Below, piece by piece: positions 18,894 to 26,548 of a stretch of 64,000 nt of DNA. Where the stretch lies: NCBI GenBank assembly GCA_023663145.1, contig JAMPHZ010000002.1, positions 105,071 through 169,070 of the forward strand, written 5' to 3'. The DNA comes from Odoribacter sp. GTDB taxonomy: Bacteria; Bacteroidota; Bacteroidia; Bacteroidales; Muribaculaceae. A program made the translations under genes and the position numbers. Numbering within the stretch: position 1 is the stretch's first letter; every line of letters begins with the position of its first letter. The notes under the pieces were generated by a model. It saw only the letters and a list, made by a program, of their open reading frames with translations, was not told where the DNA came from and searched no databases.

Positions 18894-18930
18894 AACGTGG
18901 TGCCCCTCATTCGGGCACCACGTTTTTTTT
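18894..18930 (+). terminator. Strong terminator after the secreted pair
   Basis: AACGTGGTGCCC (18894-18905) and GGGCACCACGTT (18913-18924) form a perfect 12 bp stem followed by eight T. Confidence 0.9.
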
Positions 18931-19005
18931 GCCTCCCGGATGAACAATAGAGCTTGCACCGATGTTAGAATGTCAGAACTTACAAATCCAAAAAAATACA
19001 AAACA

Positions 19006-19239
19006 ATGAAAGGACTCAACATTGCACTTGCCGCATTAGGCGGCGCTATCGTGGGCGCAGCAGCCGCCCTTCTTCTGGCACCTCAGGAAGGCAAACGCAC
19101 CCGCAGCCAGATACGTGAATTCATCCGCGAAAAATGTCCCTTCGCTCACGAGAGCCAGGTTGACGCGATTGCTGACCAGATTGAAGAAGAAATCAAGGAA
19201 AAGATTGACGCAACCCTTGCAACCTCGAAGAAAAAATGA
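19006..19239 (+). CDS. YtxH-domain small membrane protein
   Basis: 77 residues. I use ATG 19006 (MKGLNIALAALGGAIVGAAA) because the YtxH domain starts here; a longer frame from 18940 adds unrelated residues. One glycine/alanine-rich membrane helix (about 3-25) ends in LLLAPQEGKRTR, the family signature, followed by a charged amphipathic helix. YtxH proteins are linked to envelope stress in other bacteria, but their action is not established. It overlaps the next gene by 4 nt (ATGA). Confidence 0.85.
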   Translation: MKGLNIALAALGGAIVGAAAALLLAPQEGKRTRSQIREFIREKCPFAHESQVDAIADQIEEEIKEKIDATLATSKKK

Positions 19240-19424
19240 AAGGACTCGCAATATTTCTCGGCGGAGTGATAGTCGGAGCGGCCGGCATGGCGCTCGCAGC
19301 TCCTGAGAGAGGCGAAGACTTGCGTGCCCGCATAAAGATGCTGCTGATGAAACGCGGCATTGTAAAGCCCGACCGTGTAGAGGAATTCGCCGAACTCATA
19401 GCTCAGGAAATCGAGGGCGAATAA
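19236..19424 (+). CDS. Second YtxH-like small membrane protein
   Basis: 62 residues starting MKGLAIFLGGVIVGAAGMALAAPERG, a shorter paralogue of the preceding gene: the same start MKGL, one Gly/Ala membrane helix ending at AAPERG, then a charged helix. The start codon lies in the stop of the preceding gene, so the two are translationally coupled and probably interact or oligomerise (inference). Confidence 0.8.
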   Translation: MKGLAIFLGGVIVGAAGMALAAPERGEDLRARIKMLLMKRGIVKPDRVEEFAELIAQEIEGE

Positions 19425-19473
19425 GCCCACGACTCACCTGATCACAGGATTTTCCCCCACGACACAACATAAT

Positions 19474-19515
19474 GGCGCCCCCGGAGGGCGGGTAGAAGCC
19501 TGCACCGGGGTGCCT
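19474..19515 (+). repeat. GC-rich stem-loop between the YtxH and holin-like genes
   Basis: A left arm GGCGCCCCCGG near 19474 pairs with CCGGGGTGCC near 19505, with one bulge and one wobble. No T tract follows, so it looks like a processing or attenuation structure in the leader of the 19554 gene rather than a full terminator. Confidence 0.4.
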
Positions 19516-19553
19516 TATCTGTTTACTTCATCACGTTTCAAACTATCTTAATT

Positions 19554-19904
19554 ATGAGCGAAGAACAGCAGCCGCTGTCGACCATGTTGGACAATCTGCG
19601 GCGGTACATCACCTTGAATATCGACTATGCGCGCCTGACAGCAGCCGAGAAAACGTCGGTGCTACTATCAAGCATCGCTTTTTACTCGGTACTTACCCTT
19701 ATAGGCACGTTGATGCTGGTATTCCTGTCGTTCGGCGTGGGGCACCTTCTGGCCAAGACAATCGCACCGATATGGGCTTTCATGTATGTGGCGGCATTCT
19801 ACGCGTTGCTCATCGTGGCACTGATACTGATGCGCCGCAAGCTGTTCATCGACCCTATCACGCGCTTTGTGACCCGACTGTTTGTAAAACCACCGCAGAA
19901 GTGA
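19554..19904 (+). CDS. Holin-like (phage holin superfamily) membrane protein
   Basis: 116 residues. An amphipathic N-terminus (about 1-40) is followed by two membrane helices (about 42-70, AFYSVLTLIGTLMLVFLSFGV, and 77-100) separated by a short loop, then a basic tail. This fits the Holin-X/PF07332 type found in many non-phage Bacteroidetes operons next to YtxH genes. The name reflects fold only; a lysis role is unlikely. It sits between the YtxH pair and a small unknown gene, all on one strand. Confidence 0.75.
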   Translation: MSEEQQPLSTMLDNLRRYITLNIDYARLTAAEKTSVLLSSIAFYSVLTLIGTLMLVFLSFGVGHLLAKTIAPIWAFMYVAAFYALLIVALILMRRKLFIDPITRFVTRLFVKPPQK

Positions 19905-19916
19905 TAATATTTACCT

Positions 19917-20177
19917 ATGAAAAAGAAACAGAACACCGGCTGGGGCGGATATACAATGGACAGGCTCATTTATGAGCGCGCCGTAACTCTTGCACATATA
20001 GAACTTGAAAAGGAACGCCTAGCCATAGACAGCGAGCGTGTGCGCCGCGGTAACATACTTCTCTCCCGCTCTACTTTCAGCAGGGTGCTCGGTATGCTTA
20101 ATTATGCCGATTACCTTGTGATAGCCGTAAAACTATGGCAGAAGATCTCACCGGTCTTCCATAAAAAGCAGAAATAG
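19917..20177 (+). CDS. Small hypothetical protein of the YtxH operon
   Basis: 86 residues, beginning 12 nt after the holin-like gene. It is basic, with a central helix rich in Glu and Arg (about 20-50, AHIELEKERLAIDSERVRRG) and a weakly hydrophobic end. I do not recognise a family. Gene order YtxH-YtxH-holin-like-this gene suggests one envelope-stress operon closed by the terminator at 20207. Confidence 0.7.
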   Translation: MKKKQNTGWGGYTMDRLIYERAVTLAHIELEKERLAIDSERVRRGNILLSRSTFSRVLGMLNYADYLVIAVKLWQKISPVFHKKQK

Positions 20178-20206
20178 TGCGGTATAATACCGCATGATCA
20201 ACCATA

Positions 20207-20240
20207 AAGGCGGCCCGGTGCTAAGCACCGGGCCGCCTTC
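20207..20240 (+). terminator. Terminator of the YtxH operon
   Basis: AAGGCGGCCCGGTGC (20207-20221) and GCACCGGGCCGCCTT (20225-20239) form a perfect 15 bp stem with a 3 nt loop. The T run is short. It could also stop transcription from the tRNA-Arg side. Confidence 0.75.
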
Positions 20241-20263
20241 TACTTCATCCTGTCGGAATCCAG

Positions 20264-20335
20264 TAGTCCTGCAGGGAATCGAACCCTGATCTAGCGTTTA
20301 GGAAACGCTTGTTCTATCCGTTGAACTACAGAACC
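20264..20335 (-). tRNA. tRNA-Arg (anticodon CCT)
   Basis: The 72 nt cloverleaf has acceptor arms GGTTCTG/CAGGACT, anticodon stem AGCGT/ACGCT around the loop TTCCTAA, and T-loop TTCGATT. CCA is not encoded. I find no clear -7/-33 pair upstream. It lies in the same direction as the TPR gene at 20404, whose transcript could include it. Confidence 0.92.
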
Positions 20336-20403
20336 TTTCGATATACATCGGCAATTGCAGTCATGGCGAGTAATGCCATCAAACTACCTGAAGCAATTGT
20401 CAG

Positions 20404-22005
20404 TCATTTGCCGAAGATATAGTTATATTGTTGCATGAGGCGCAGGAATCTCAGATCGTCGCGCAGGGCGCCTGCATTCACGGGGCCGTCATTATTGTTC
20501 ATCCAGTTATGATTGTCGCTGTATCCGGCCTGCAATGAGCGTTCGACGCATTGAAGGGCCTTGTCATCCTCACCACGCAGCATCCAATAACAAGCGCCGA
20601 GGTAGTTGTTGCGGCCATCGTTATCAGGCACTGTGTTGAGAATTGTTTCCATCCAGGCGTCGCCCTCGGCAGTGCGGTCAAGGGCCATAAGGGCGAATCC
20701 GCGCAGCGATGTTGCATCGGTGTCGGCGAACCCTTCCACGTCAAGAGCCTGCTGATTGAACTGACGCGCTGCGGCCGGTTGGTTAAGGAATGTACCGTGA
20801 ATCCATGCCCGCAGCAGGTATATTTCAGGATTATCGGCATCAAGCATGGATGCTTCACCAAGCACGGCGATAGCTTGCTCGTAATCTTTCTTGTCAACAT
20901 AGTTCAAAGCCATCTCGACAAGACCTGGCACATACTCGCGGTCAATCACCATGGCGTGGTTGGCGGCAGCAATAGCCTCGTCGTGACGCCCCTGTGCACG
21001 CATTATGCGCGAACGCACCACATAATACTCAGCGACCGTGCCTGCCGATGACTTTATGGCTTCGTCGATCTGTGCGAGCGCTTCGTCATACCGGCCGAGT
21101 CCTAACTCACACCGTGCAATAGATGCGTTGAGACCATGATAGTTGTAAAGGCGTTGGTCAATGATTGTCTGGAAGTCGTCGATGGCGGCAAGATAATTAT
21201 AATGAGCCTGCGCGATTGTAGCACGGAGGTAACGGTACAGGCCATTTCCGGGGACTGACTCTATGGCACGTGACAGGCCGTCGATGGTTGCCTTATAGTT
21301 GCTGTTGCCATAGTCCACCAATGCCGAAATGGCACGCTGGTTCTTGGACCCGAGAGAGATTGCAACAAGAAGGTCCTCAACAGCGCCGTCGTGGTCACCC
21401 ATTGTCTTCCGCACCGACGCACGCTGGATATAACTTTCGGGTTCGTTGGGAGAGAAAGCGACTGACTGCTGTAGCAGATCGGATGCTGTGTCATAATCAT
21501 TCTGAGCGGCAGCCACACGGGCCAGACCGATGATTGCGTCGGCATTTCGTGTGTCACGTGCCTGAATGCGCTGGTAATCCTGACGGGCCTGGTCATAATC
21601 TCCAAGCTCGAGAGCTGTGTTGGCACGTTGATATAGTGCCTGCATCGACTGCGGCTCTATGGCGAGAGCCGAGTTGAGGTCAGCCAGGGCCAGTTGGCGG
21701 CGCCCGGTCTGATTATAAATACCGGCACGAATCATGAACGCCTGAAAACGGGTACCGTCGGCATTATCGGCAGGAGCGTAGGCAAGACAATTGTTGATAT
21801 TGTCAAGAGCCTTCACATACTCGCCGTGACGATAATATTCGTTGGACAGGCGGAATAAGGTAAGGTAATCCTTGGGATTGGAGCGCAATATGTTTTCATA
21901 TGCCTTGATAACAGCTGCTGTCATCGGATTGTCGATAACGGCCATAGCTGCGGGAGCACACATTGCAGCAGCAAGCGCCAATATAGTGATTTTAACCAGT
22001 TTCAT
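20404..22005 (-). CDS. Periplasmic tetratricopeptide repeat protein
   Basis: 533 residues. The signal peptide is MKLVKITILALAAAMCAPAAMA. The rest is a near-continuous array of TPR units of about 34 residues (for example ALYQRANTALELGDYDQARQ and ESYIQRASVRKTMGDHDGA). No catalytic domain is visible. Such arrays hold partner proteins together, here in the periplasm or at the membrane. It has its own promoter at 22027 and a short leader of about 16 nt. The partner is unknown; the upstream rluD and PASTA genes are in the same direction but separately promoted. Confidence 0.85.
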   Translation of the reverse strand: MKLVKITILALAAAMCAPAAMAVIDNPMTAAVIKAYENILRSNPKDYLTLFRLSNEYYRHGEYVKALDNINNCLAYAPADNADGTRFQAFMIRAGIYNQTGRRQLALADLNSALAIEPQSMQALYQRANTALELGDYDQARQDYQRIQARDTRNADAIIGLARVAAAQNDYDTASDLLQQSVAFSPNEPESYIQRASVRKTMGDHDGAVEDLLVAISLGSKNQRAISALVDYGNSNYKATIDGLSRAIESVPGNGLYRYLRATIAQAHYNYLAAIDDFQTIIDQRLYNYHGLNASIARCELGLGRYDEALAQIDEAIKSSAGTVAEYYVVRSRIMRAQGRHDEAIAAANHAMVIDREYVPGLVEMALNYVDKKDYEQAIAVLGEASMLDADNPEIYLLRAWIHGTFLNQPAAARQFNQQALDVEGFADTDATSLRGFALMALDRTAEGDAWMETILNTVPDNDGRNNYLGACYWMLRGEDDKALQCVERSLQAGYSDNHNWMNNNDGPVNAGALRDDLRFLRLMQQYNYIFGK

Positions 22006-22026
22006 CTAAATATCGTTTAAGCAGGT

Positions 22027-22058
22027 GCAAATTTACCTAATTTCAGCTACCCGACAAA
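22027..22058 (-). promoter_or_regulatory. Promoter of the TPR gene
   Basis: On the minus strand TTTG (plus 22055-22058), a 19 nt spacer and TAAATTTGC (plus 22027-22035). Confidence 0.75.
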
Positions 22059-22073
22059 ATAATAGTGTGTGAT

Positions 22074-23183
22074 TTAACAAAGTTTTTGGGCGGATGCGGC
22101 GGCGTACTTCCTCCAACGGTCAATCATTGCTTCCATGTCGGGAGGGAGTGGAGCCGAGAAGTCCATCTCCTCACCTGTCACAGGATGCCGGAATCCAAGG
22201 GTGCGCGCATGCAGGGCCTGGCGTGGGCATAAGTCGAAGCACCCTTTTACAAAGGCCTTGTAAGTTGCCGACGGCACGCCCCTCAATACCTGATCGCCGC
22301 CGTAACGGGCGTCATTGAACAATGGATGGCCCAAATGACGCATGTGCACACGTATCTGATGTGTGCGGCCGGTCTCAAGCACACATTTAACTACTGTCAC
22401 CGGCCCGAGCTGCTCCACTGTGGTGTAATGTGTCACGGCGTGCTTTCCCTTTTCAGAATCAGGCGGAAATACAGCCATGCGAAGGCGGTCACGCGGGTCC
22501 CGGTCAATATTTCCTTCGATGCGGCCGTCAGCAGGATCCGGGCGCCCCCATACAAGTGCCATATATTCCCGACGGGTGGTCTTGTTGAAGAACTGGCGGC
22601 CCAGATCAGTTTTGGCATCGGGTGTCTTTGCTACAACGAGCAGCCCCGATGTGTCCTTGTCAATCCGGTGCACAAGCCCCATGCGAGGGTCCTTCACATC
22701 ATAGTCAGGATTATCCTTGAAGTGCCACGCGAGAGCGTTTACCAGAGTGCCTGAATAATTGCCATGCCCGGGATGTACCACCAGTCCCGCAGGCTTGTTC
22801 ACCACCAGCACAGTCTCGTCCTCGTAAATAATATCAAGAGATATATCCTGGGCAATGACCTCGAAATCATACCGCGGACGGTCCATCACCACCTGCACCA
22901 CATCGCCGGGTTTAACCCTGTAGTTGCTTTTGACGGGTTTCCCGTTGACAATAATACAACCGGCCTCTGCGGCCTGCTGCACGCGGTTTCGTGATGACTT
23001 CTGAAGACGCGCCACCAGAAACTTGTCGACACGCAGCAGTTCCTGCCCCGGATCGGCCACAAAACGGAAGTGCTCGTAAAGCTCTCGCTCGTTGTCGCCG
23101 TCGACAATCACGAGCGCCGGCTCGCTTTCAGCAGCATCAATATCCATTTCCGGATCAAATTCCGGATTTTCAGAATCCATCAT
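22074..23183 (-). CDS. rluD: RluD-type 23S rRNA pseudouridine synthase
   Basis: 369 residues. An acidic N-terminal tail (1-40) precedes an S4 RNA-binding domain (about 50-105, RVDKFLVARL...VNGKPVKSNYRVKPGD). The RluA-family catalytic domain follows with catalytic Asp175 in HRIDKDTSG. By family it isomerises uridines in helix 69 of 23S rRNA; whether it is RluD proper or another RluA member cannot be fixed from one sequence. Its start overlaps the stop of the PASTA gene by 4 nt (ATGA), so translation is coupled. The pairing of a PASTA protein with a pseudouridine synthase is common in Bacteroidetes. Confidence 0.92.
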   Translation of the reverse strand: MMDSENPEFDPEMDIDAAESEPALVIVDGDNERELYEHFRFVADPGQELLRVDKFLVARLQKSSRNRVQQAAEAGCIIVNGKPVKSNYRVKPGDVVQVVMDRPRYDFEVIAQDISLDIIYEDETVLVVNKPAGLVVHPGHGNYSGTLVNALAWHFKDNPDYDVKDPRMGLVHRIDKDTSGLLVVAKTPDAKTDLGRQFFNKTTRREYMALVWGRPDPADGRIEGNIDRDPRDRLRMAVFPPDSEKGKHAVTHYTTVEQLGPVTVVKCVLETGRTHQIRVHMRHLGHPLFNDARYGGDQVLRGVPSATYKAFVKGCFDLCPRQALHARTLGFRHPVTGEEMDFSAPLPPDMEAMIDRWRKYAAASAQKLC

Positions 23184-23830
23184 ATATCAGTGTAGACAGA
23201 CATCGAACCAAGCTCTTCCTCAACTGTCTCCTCGGCTGACATGTCGAGAGAATCTTCATTTTCTGACTCCGTTTCGGGCATTGCGACGCCTACCTCGAGC
23301 ACAACGGTGGCATCGACCGGAATCACAGAACCGACACCGATCGGACGACCCTGCGCATGAGCAGACTCGACAAGGTCAGGATACTGTGAGGGCACATTCA
23401 CAAAGCGGATACCAGTAATCCCAAGCGCCGACAGGTAGGAAACAGCCTGACGCACCGATACACCCGTGACAGGCATAGATAGAGTGACATGCTTGGGAGA
23501 GAATGCGGTAACTGTAACATATACGCTACGGCCTCTCTTCACTGTCGACCCACCCTTGGGCCATGATTCCACAACAGTGCCACCGGGAAGAGTTTTATCA
23601 TATATGGAATCGGATATCTCAATATTGAGATTATTTTCTTCAAGCACCCTGACGGCCTCGGAGTAAGGCATGTCTTTTATTTCCGGCACTACAGCATCAT
23701 CACCATGATGAGTCCAGACGTCGAGAAACAGCAAACACCCCCACACCACAACGCACGTGGCGACAGCTATAGCCACAAAGGCGGTAATCAACGGGTGACT
23801 GGCTGTAAAGCTTCTAAATTTGTTAAACAT
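23180..23830 (-). CDS. Membrane-anchored PASTA-domain protein
   Basis: 216 residues. One membrane helix (about 15-36, LITAFVAIAVATCVVVWGCL) is followed by three PASTA domains of about 65 residues each (starting near VPEIKDMPYSEAVRVLEE, MPVTGVSVRQAVSYLS, and a shorter third), then an acidic tail. PASTA domains bind peptidoglycan fragments, usually as sensors on kinases; here no kinase domain is attached, so it is a stand-alone anchor or sensor in the periplasm. It has a full-consensus promoter and is coupled to rluD. Confidence 0.85.
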   Translation of the reverse strand: MFNKFRSFTASHPLITAFVAIAVATCVVVWGCLLFLDVWTHHGDDAVVPEIKDMPYSEAVRVLEENNLNIEISDSIYDKTLPGGTVVESWPKGGSTVKRGRSVYVTVTAFSPKHVTLSMPVTGVSVRQAVSYLSALGITGIRFVNVPSQYPDLVESAHAQGRPIGVGSVIPVDATVVLEVGVAMPETESENEDSLDMSAEETVEEELGSMSVYTDI

Positions 23831-23855
23831 GTCGTTAATGAATTTGTTTCAACTT

Positions 23856-23887
23856 GCAAAGTTACAAATTCTTATAATAAAGCACAA
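23856..23887 (-). promoter_or_regulatory. Promoter of the PASTA-rluD operon
   Basis: On the minus strand TTG (plus 23885-23887), a 20 nt spacer and TAACTTTGC (plus 23856-23864). Confidence 0.78.
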
Positions 23888-23982
23888 CCCTATTCTGACG
23901 AAACATTCAGAGGTGGAGCACAAATAAAATAAACAAAGTGCAGATGACTTGTGTGTACAGGTTTAACACGACATATAAGAAA

Positions 23983-24036
23983 CGCCTGCTGAGTGAGATA
24001 CTTTGTTTAGATGGACAAAGTGTCGCTCAGCAGGCG
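23983..24036 (-). terminator. Long hairpin after the 24095 gene
   Basis: Plus-strand arms 23983-23996 and 24023-24036 pair over 14 bp with one G-T, and an inner stem ACTTTGT/ACAAAGT (24000-24006, 24015-24021) extends it. On the minus strand it ends the 24095-25708 gene and is followed by TTTCTTATAT. Confidence 0.65.
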
Positions 24037-24094
24037 TATTCAGATGTCCCGGTCAGATGACGTGCCGAGACTCATGGCATGTTGTGCCGATGCA

Positions 24095-25708
24095 TCAGCG
24101 AACCATGATCTTTTCTACCTTATTACCTTGACGGCGGATGTACAGGCCTTGGGCAGGATGAGCCACAGGGATGCCCTGGAGGTTGAAGTACTCGCACACA
24201 TTGTCATCAGAAACCAGCACGGATTCCACCCCGTCGGAGCCATCACTCCATACGATAGCTGATTTATATTCCTTGCCGGCAGCGACATTCACGCTCTGTA
24301 CACCGAGAACCGCGAAATCTTCATAAAATACTATGGTGTGGGCAGTGCCTTTTACAGTGAAGTCATATCCACCATCACTGAAATCATATGGAACGTCGGT
24401 CATAGGTGCGTTCAGCAGCTCATAAACGTCCGGTTCGAACACGTAAGGTTCGTCGTTACCTTTGACAAATATATTGTAATACATATCGACCTTGCTGATT
24501 TCCGCGCCATCAGCAGTTGTGGTCGGGAGGTCAAATCTTATAACTCCATATTCGTCAAAATCATCATAAGCGGTGAACTGAGTGATTACCGGATCAGCCG
24601 GAGCGCCTTCAACAGCCACATATTCGCGGATCACGGGCTTGTCATAGGTGTTTTTAGCGTAGAATGACAAGTCGCCTTCATTTATGATCAATGTCTGGCC
24701 GCTTTTAAGGATGTCGCCTGAAGTCTGATAGTCGAAGGTGATGTCATCAGCAGTGTGATATATAGTATAACCACCGTCATAATAATCCTCGTCTTCTACG
24801 AACTGGCTCGTGCCACCATAAAAATAGCAATGGGAGTTGCCTGAAATTCCAATGTACTGCTTGCTTTTGAAGACAGCCTTGCCACCGGCAATTTCACCTA
24901 CGGCATAGCCGAATGCCTCACCGGCACGCAGATAAATATTATCACCGTTTACAGCTACCCATACCGGCACCTCACTATCGGTGGATGTCATGACCATCTT
25001 TTTGCTTTCAACACCTTCAGGCAGCTGTGTCACAACGGCGTCAACAGGCTTTACAGTAATGTTGTTGACACCGAACCAGGCCCAAGCCTCATCGGCATCC
25101 TCAGGGCCATAGATGTCATAGGTGAGTCCTAACATCACAGGCATATCATCATCTTTACCGATCTCACCTATTGAAGTGAGCACACCGTCGGCGTAGTTGA
25201 AATAAAGCTCGCTCTCGCCAAATGACGGGTAGTAGTATCCCTCATCTTCATCAAAGCTCAGACGGTCGAAGTTCATGCACACTTGCTCGCCCTCGAATTC
25301 CCATGGCTCGGTAGCAGCCTGGGGTAGCTTGGCCACATAGGTGGTGCCTTCGGTATGCTCCAATTTCAGCCATGAGCCGGTCACCTGCACGCCTATCGGA
25401 TTTTTTACATAGATACAACCGTCATCACCCTCTACGATTGCCGATACCTTACCTGACACCATGCGTTGGTAGATTTCAAAACCACGGGGATATAATGCGA
25501 ATTCCGACATATATAAATTGTCAATGCATTTTCCGGCGGGAGTCTCGATTATGGCCGCATTGGCTTTCGCTAACGGTGATACACTTTTCTGTTTGAGCAT
25601 TGCCGGATGTGACTCGGAACGAGTGTGCATAGCCGGAGCTATGCCGGCAGACATTGCCGATGTTGACATCACGACTGTTGATGCAATAAGTAAAATCAGC
25701 TTTTTCAT
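24095..25708 (-). CDS. Secreted beta-rich protein with short T9SS-like tail
   Basis: 537 residues. I start at ATG 25708, which opens the signal peptide MKKLILLIASTVVMSTSAMSA; an ATG further out adds a non-signal stretch that overlaps the leader. The mature protein is acidic, rich in Tyr and Asp, with repeated beta patterns and no recognised family. The tail carries GVESV, then YFNLQGIPV, AQGLYIRRQG and KIMVR. It has a full-consensus promoter with a leader of about 74 nt and is closed by the long hairpin at 23983. Probably exported to the surface; role unknown. Confidence 0.78.
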   Translation of the reverse strand: MKKLILLIASTVVMSTSAMSAGIAPAMHTRSESHPAMLKQKSVSPLAKANAAIIETPAGKCIDNLYMSEFALYPRGFEIYQRMVSGKVSAIVEGDDGCIYVKNPIGVQVTGSWLKLEHTEGTTYVAKLPQAATEPWEFEGEQVCMNFDRLSFDEDEGYYYPSFGESELYFNYADGVLTSIGEIGKDDDMPVMLGLTYDIYGPEDADEAWAWFGVNNITVKPVDAVVTQLPEGVESKKMVMTSTDSEVPVWVAVNGDNIYLRAGEAFGYAVGEIAGGKAVFKSKQYIGISGNSHCYFYGGTSQFVEDEDYYDGGYTIYHTADDITFDYQTSGDILKSGQTLIINEGDLSFYAKNTYDKPVIREYVAVEGAPADPVITQFTAYDDFDEYGVIRFDLPTTTADGAEISKVDMYYNIFVKGNDEPYVFEPDVYELLNAPMTDVPYDFSDGGYDFTVKGTAHTIVFYEDFAVLGVQSVNVAAGKEYKSAIVWSDGSDGVESVLVSDDNVCEYFNLQGIPVAHPAQGLYIRRQGNKVEKIMVR

Positions 25709-25787
25709 ATCATAGAAATTTGTCATAAAATATGTGATTTTCCAAATATATAAATCACACAAACCTAAATATTAATTTAAAAGTGCC

Positions 25788-25819
25788 GCAAAATTACGCA
25801 AAAATATGACATAAAACAA
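25788..25819 (-). promoter_or_regulatory. Promoter of the 24095-25708 gene
   Basis: On the minus strand TTG (plus 25817-25819), a 20 nt spacer and TAATTTTGC (plus 25788-25796). A second -7-like TATATTTG (plus 25743-25750) lies closer to the gene. Confidence 0.7.
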
Positions 25820-25885
25820 TAACATCCATTAAAAATCACACAAATGGTAAAGCATATCATGACCAACCGGTTCAAAAGCCGTAAA

Positions 25886-25932
25886 ATATTAAAGGAATCA
25901 AGGGAGCATAATCTCCTTGATTCCTTTAATAT
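25886..25932 (-). terminator. Terminator of the thiol peroxidase gene
   Basis: Arms 25886-25906 and 25913-25932 pair over about 20 bp with one bulged base, and the minus strand continues with TTTTA. Confidence 0.75.
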
Positions 25933-25975
25933 CCTATCATCGGCACGACTGCCGATGCAGTATATCACACGATTG

Positions 25976-26473
25976 TCACAACACCGATTCGGCAGCGGCG
26001 TAATCAGGTTCCTCCGTTATTTCATCGACAACCTCGCGATAGATGACTTTGCCATTTTCGTCAATCACAATGACTGCGCGAGCGAGCAGGCCTTTGAGCG
26101 GACCATCGACCATGAGCAGGCCGTAATCGCGGGCAAACTCAGGCGAACGGAATGCTGATGTGGCAATGACATCATCAAGGCCTTCCGTGGTACAGAACCG
26201 CGAGATAGCAAAAGGCAGATCCTGAGATACGCACACGACTTTCACACCCTCGCGGCCTGATGCATCTTTATTAAACCGGCGCACAGAGGCGGCACAGACC
26301 GGTGTGTCAAGGCTTGGGAAAACGTTCAATACCACCTTATTGCCTTTAAGACTGGCAAGGGTTACATCTTCAAGAGAGCCCGATGTGAGGCAGAAATCAG
26401 GAGCATCAGAACCAACTGCCGGCGCGTCACCATAGGTGTGGACTTCCTGTCCTTTAAAAAATATTGTTTCCAT
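25976..26473 (-). CDS. tpx: Thiol peroxidase (Tpx), atypical 2-Cys peroxiredoxin
   Basis: 165 residues. The peroxidatic Cys60 lies in PSLDTPVC and the resolving Cys94 in SRFCTTEG, the same spacing as C61/C95 in E. coli Tpx. It reduces hydrogen and alkyl peroxides in the cytoplasm with thioredoxin. Together with the rubrerythrin at the window edge it is part of the oxidative defence of an anaerobe. A hairpin terminator follows. I found no clear -7/-33 pair in front of it. Confidence 0.95.
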   Translation of the reverse strand: METIFFKGQEVHTYGDAPAVGSDAPDFCLTSGSLEDVTLASLKGNKVVLNVFPSLDTPVCAASVRRFNKDASGREGVKVVCVSQDLPFAISRFCTTEGLDDVIATSAFRSPEFARDYGLLMVDGPLKGLLARAVIVIDENGKVIYREVVDEITEEPDYAAAESVL

Positions 26474-26548
26474 ATTAATTTACGTTTGGCAAACCATAGG
26501 TCAATGGCCTGCAATGTTTAAATCATTATAAACAGCCAGTGCAAACGG

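Noticed and set aside
13205..20177. Possible prophage, because an endolysin-type amidase, a spanin-like gene and a holin-like gene are within 7 kb
   Set aside because: No integrase, terminase, capsid, portal or tail genes are present, and a HAD phosphatase and two large secreted protein genes lie between. The holin-like protein belongs to a YtxH operon type common outside phages.
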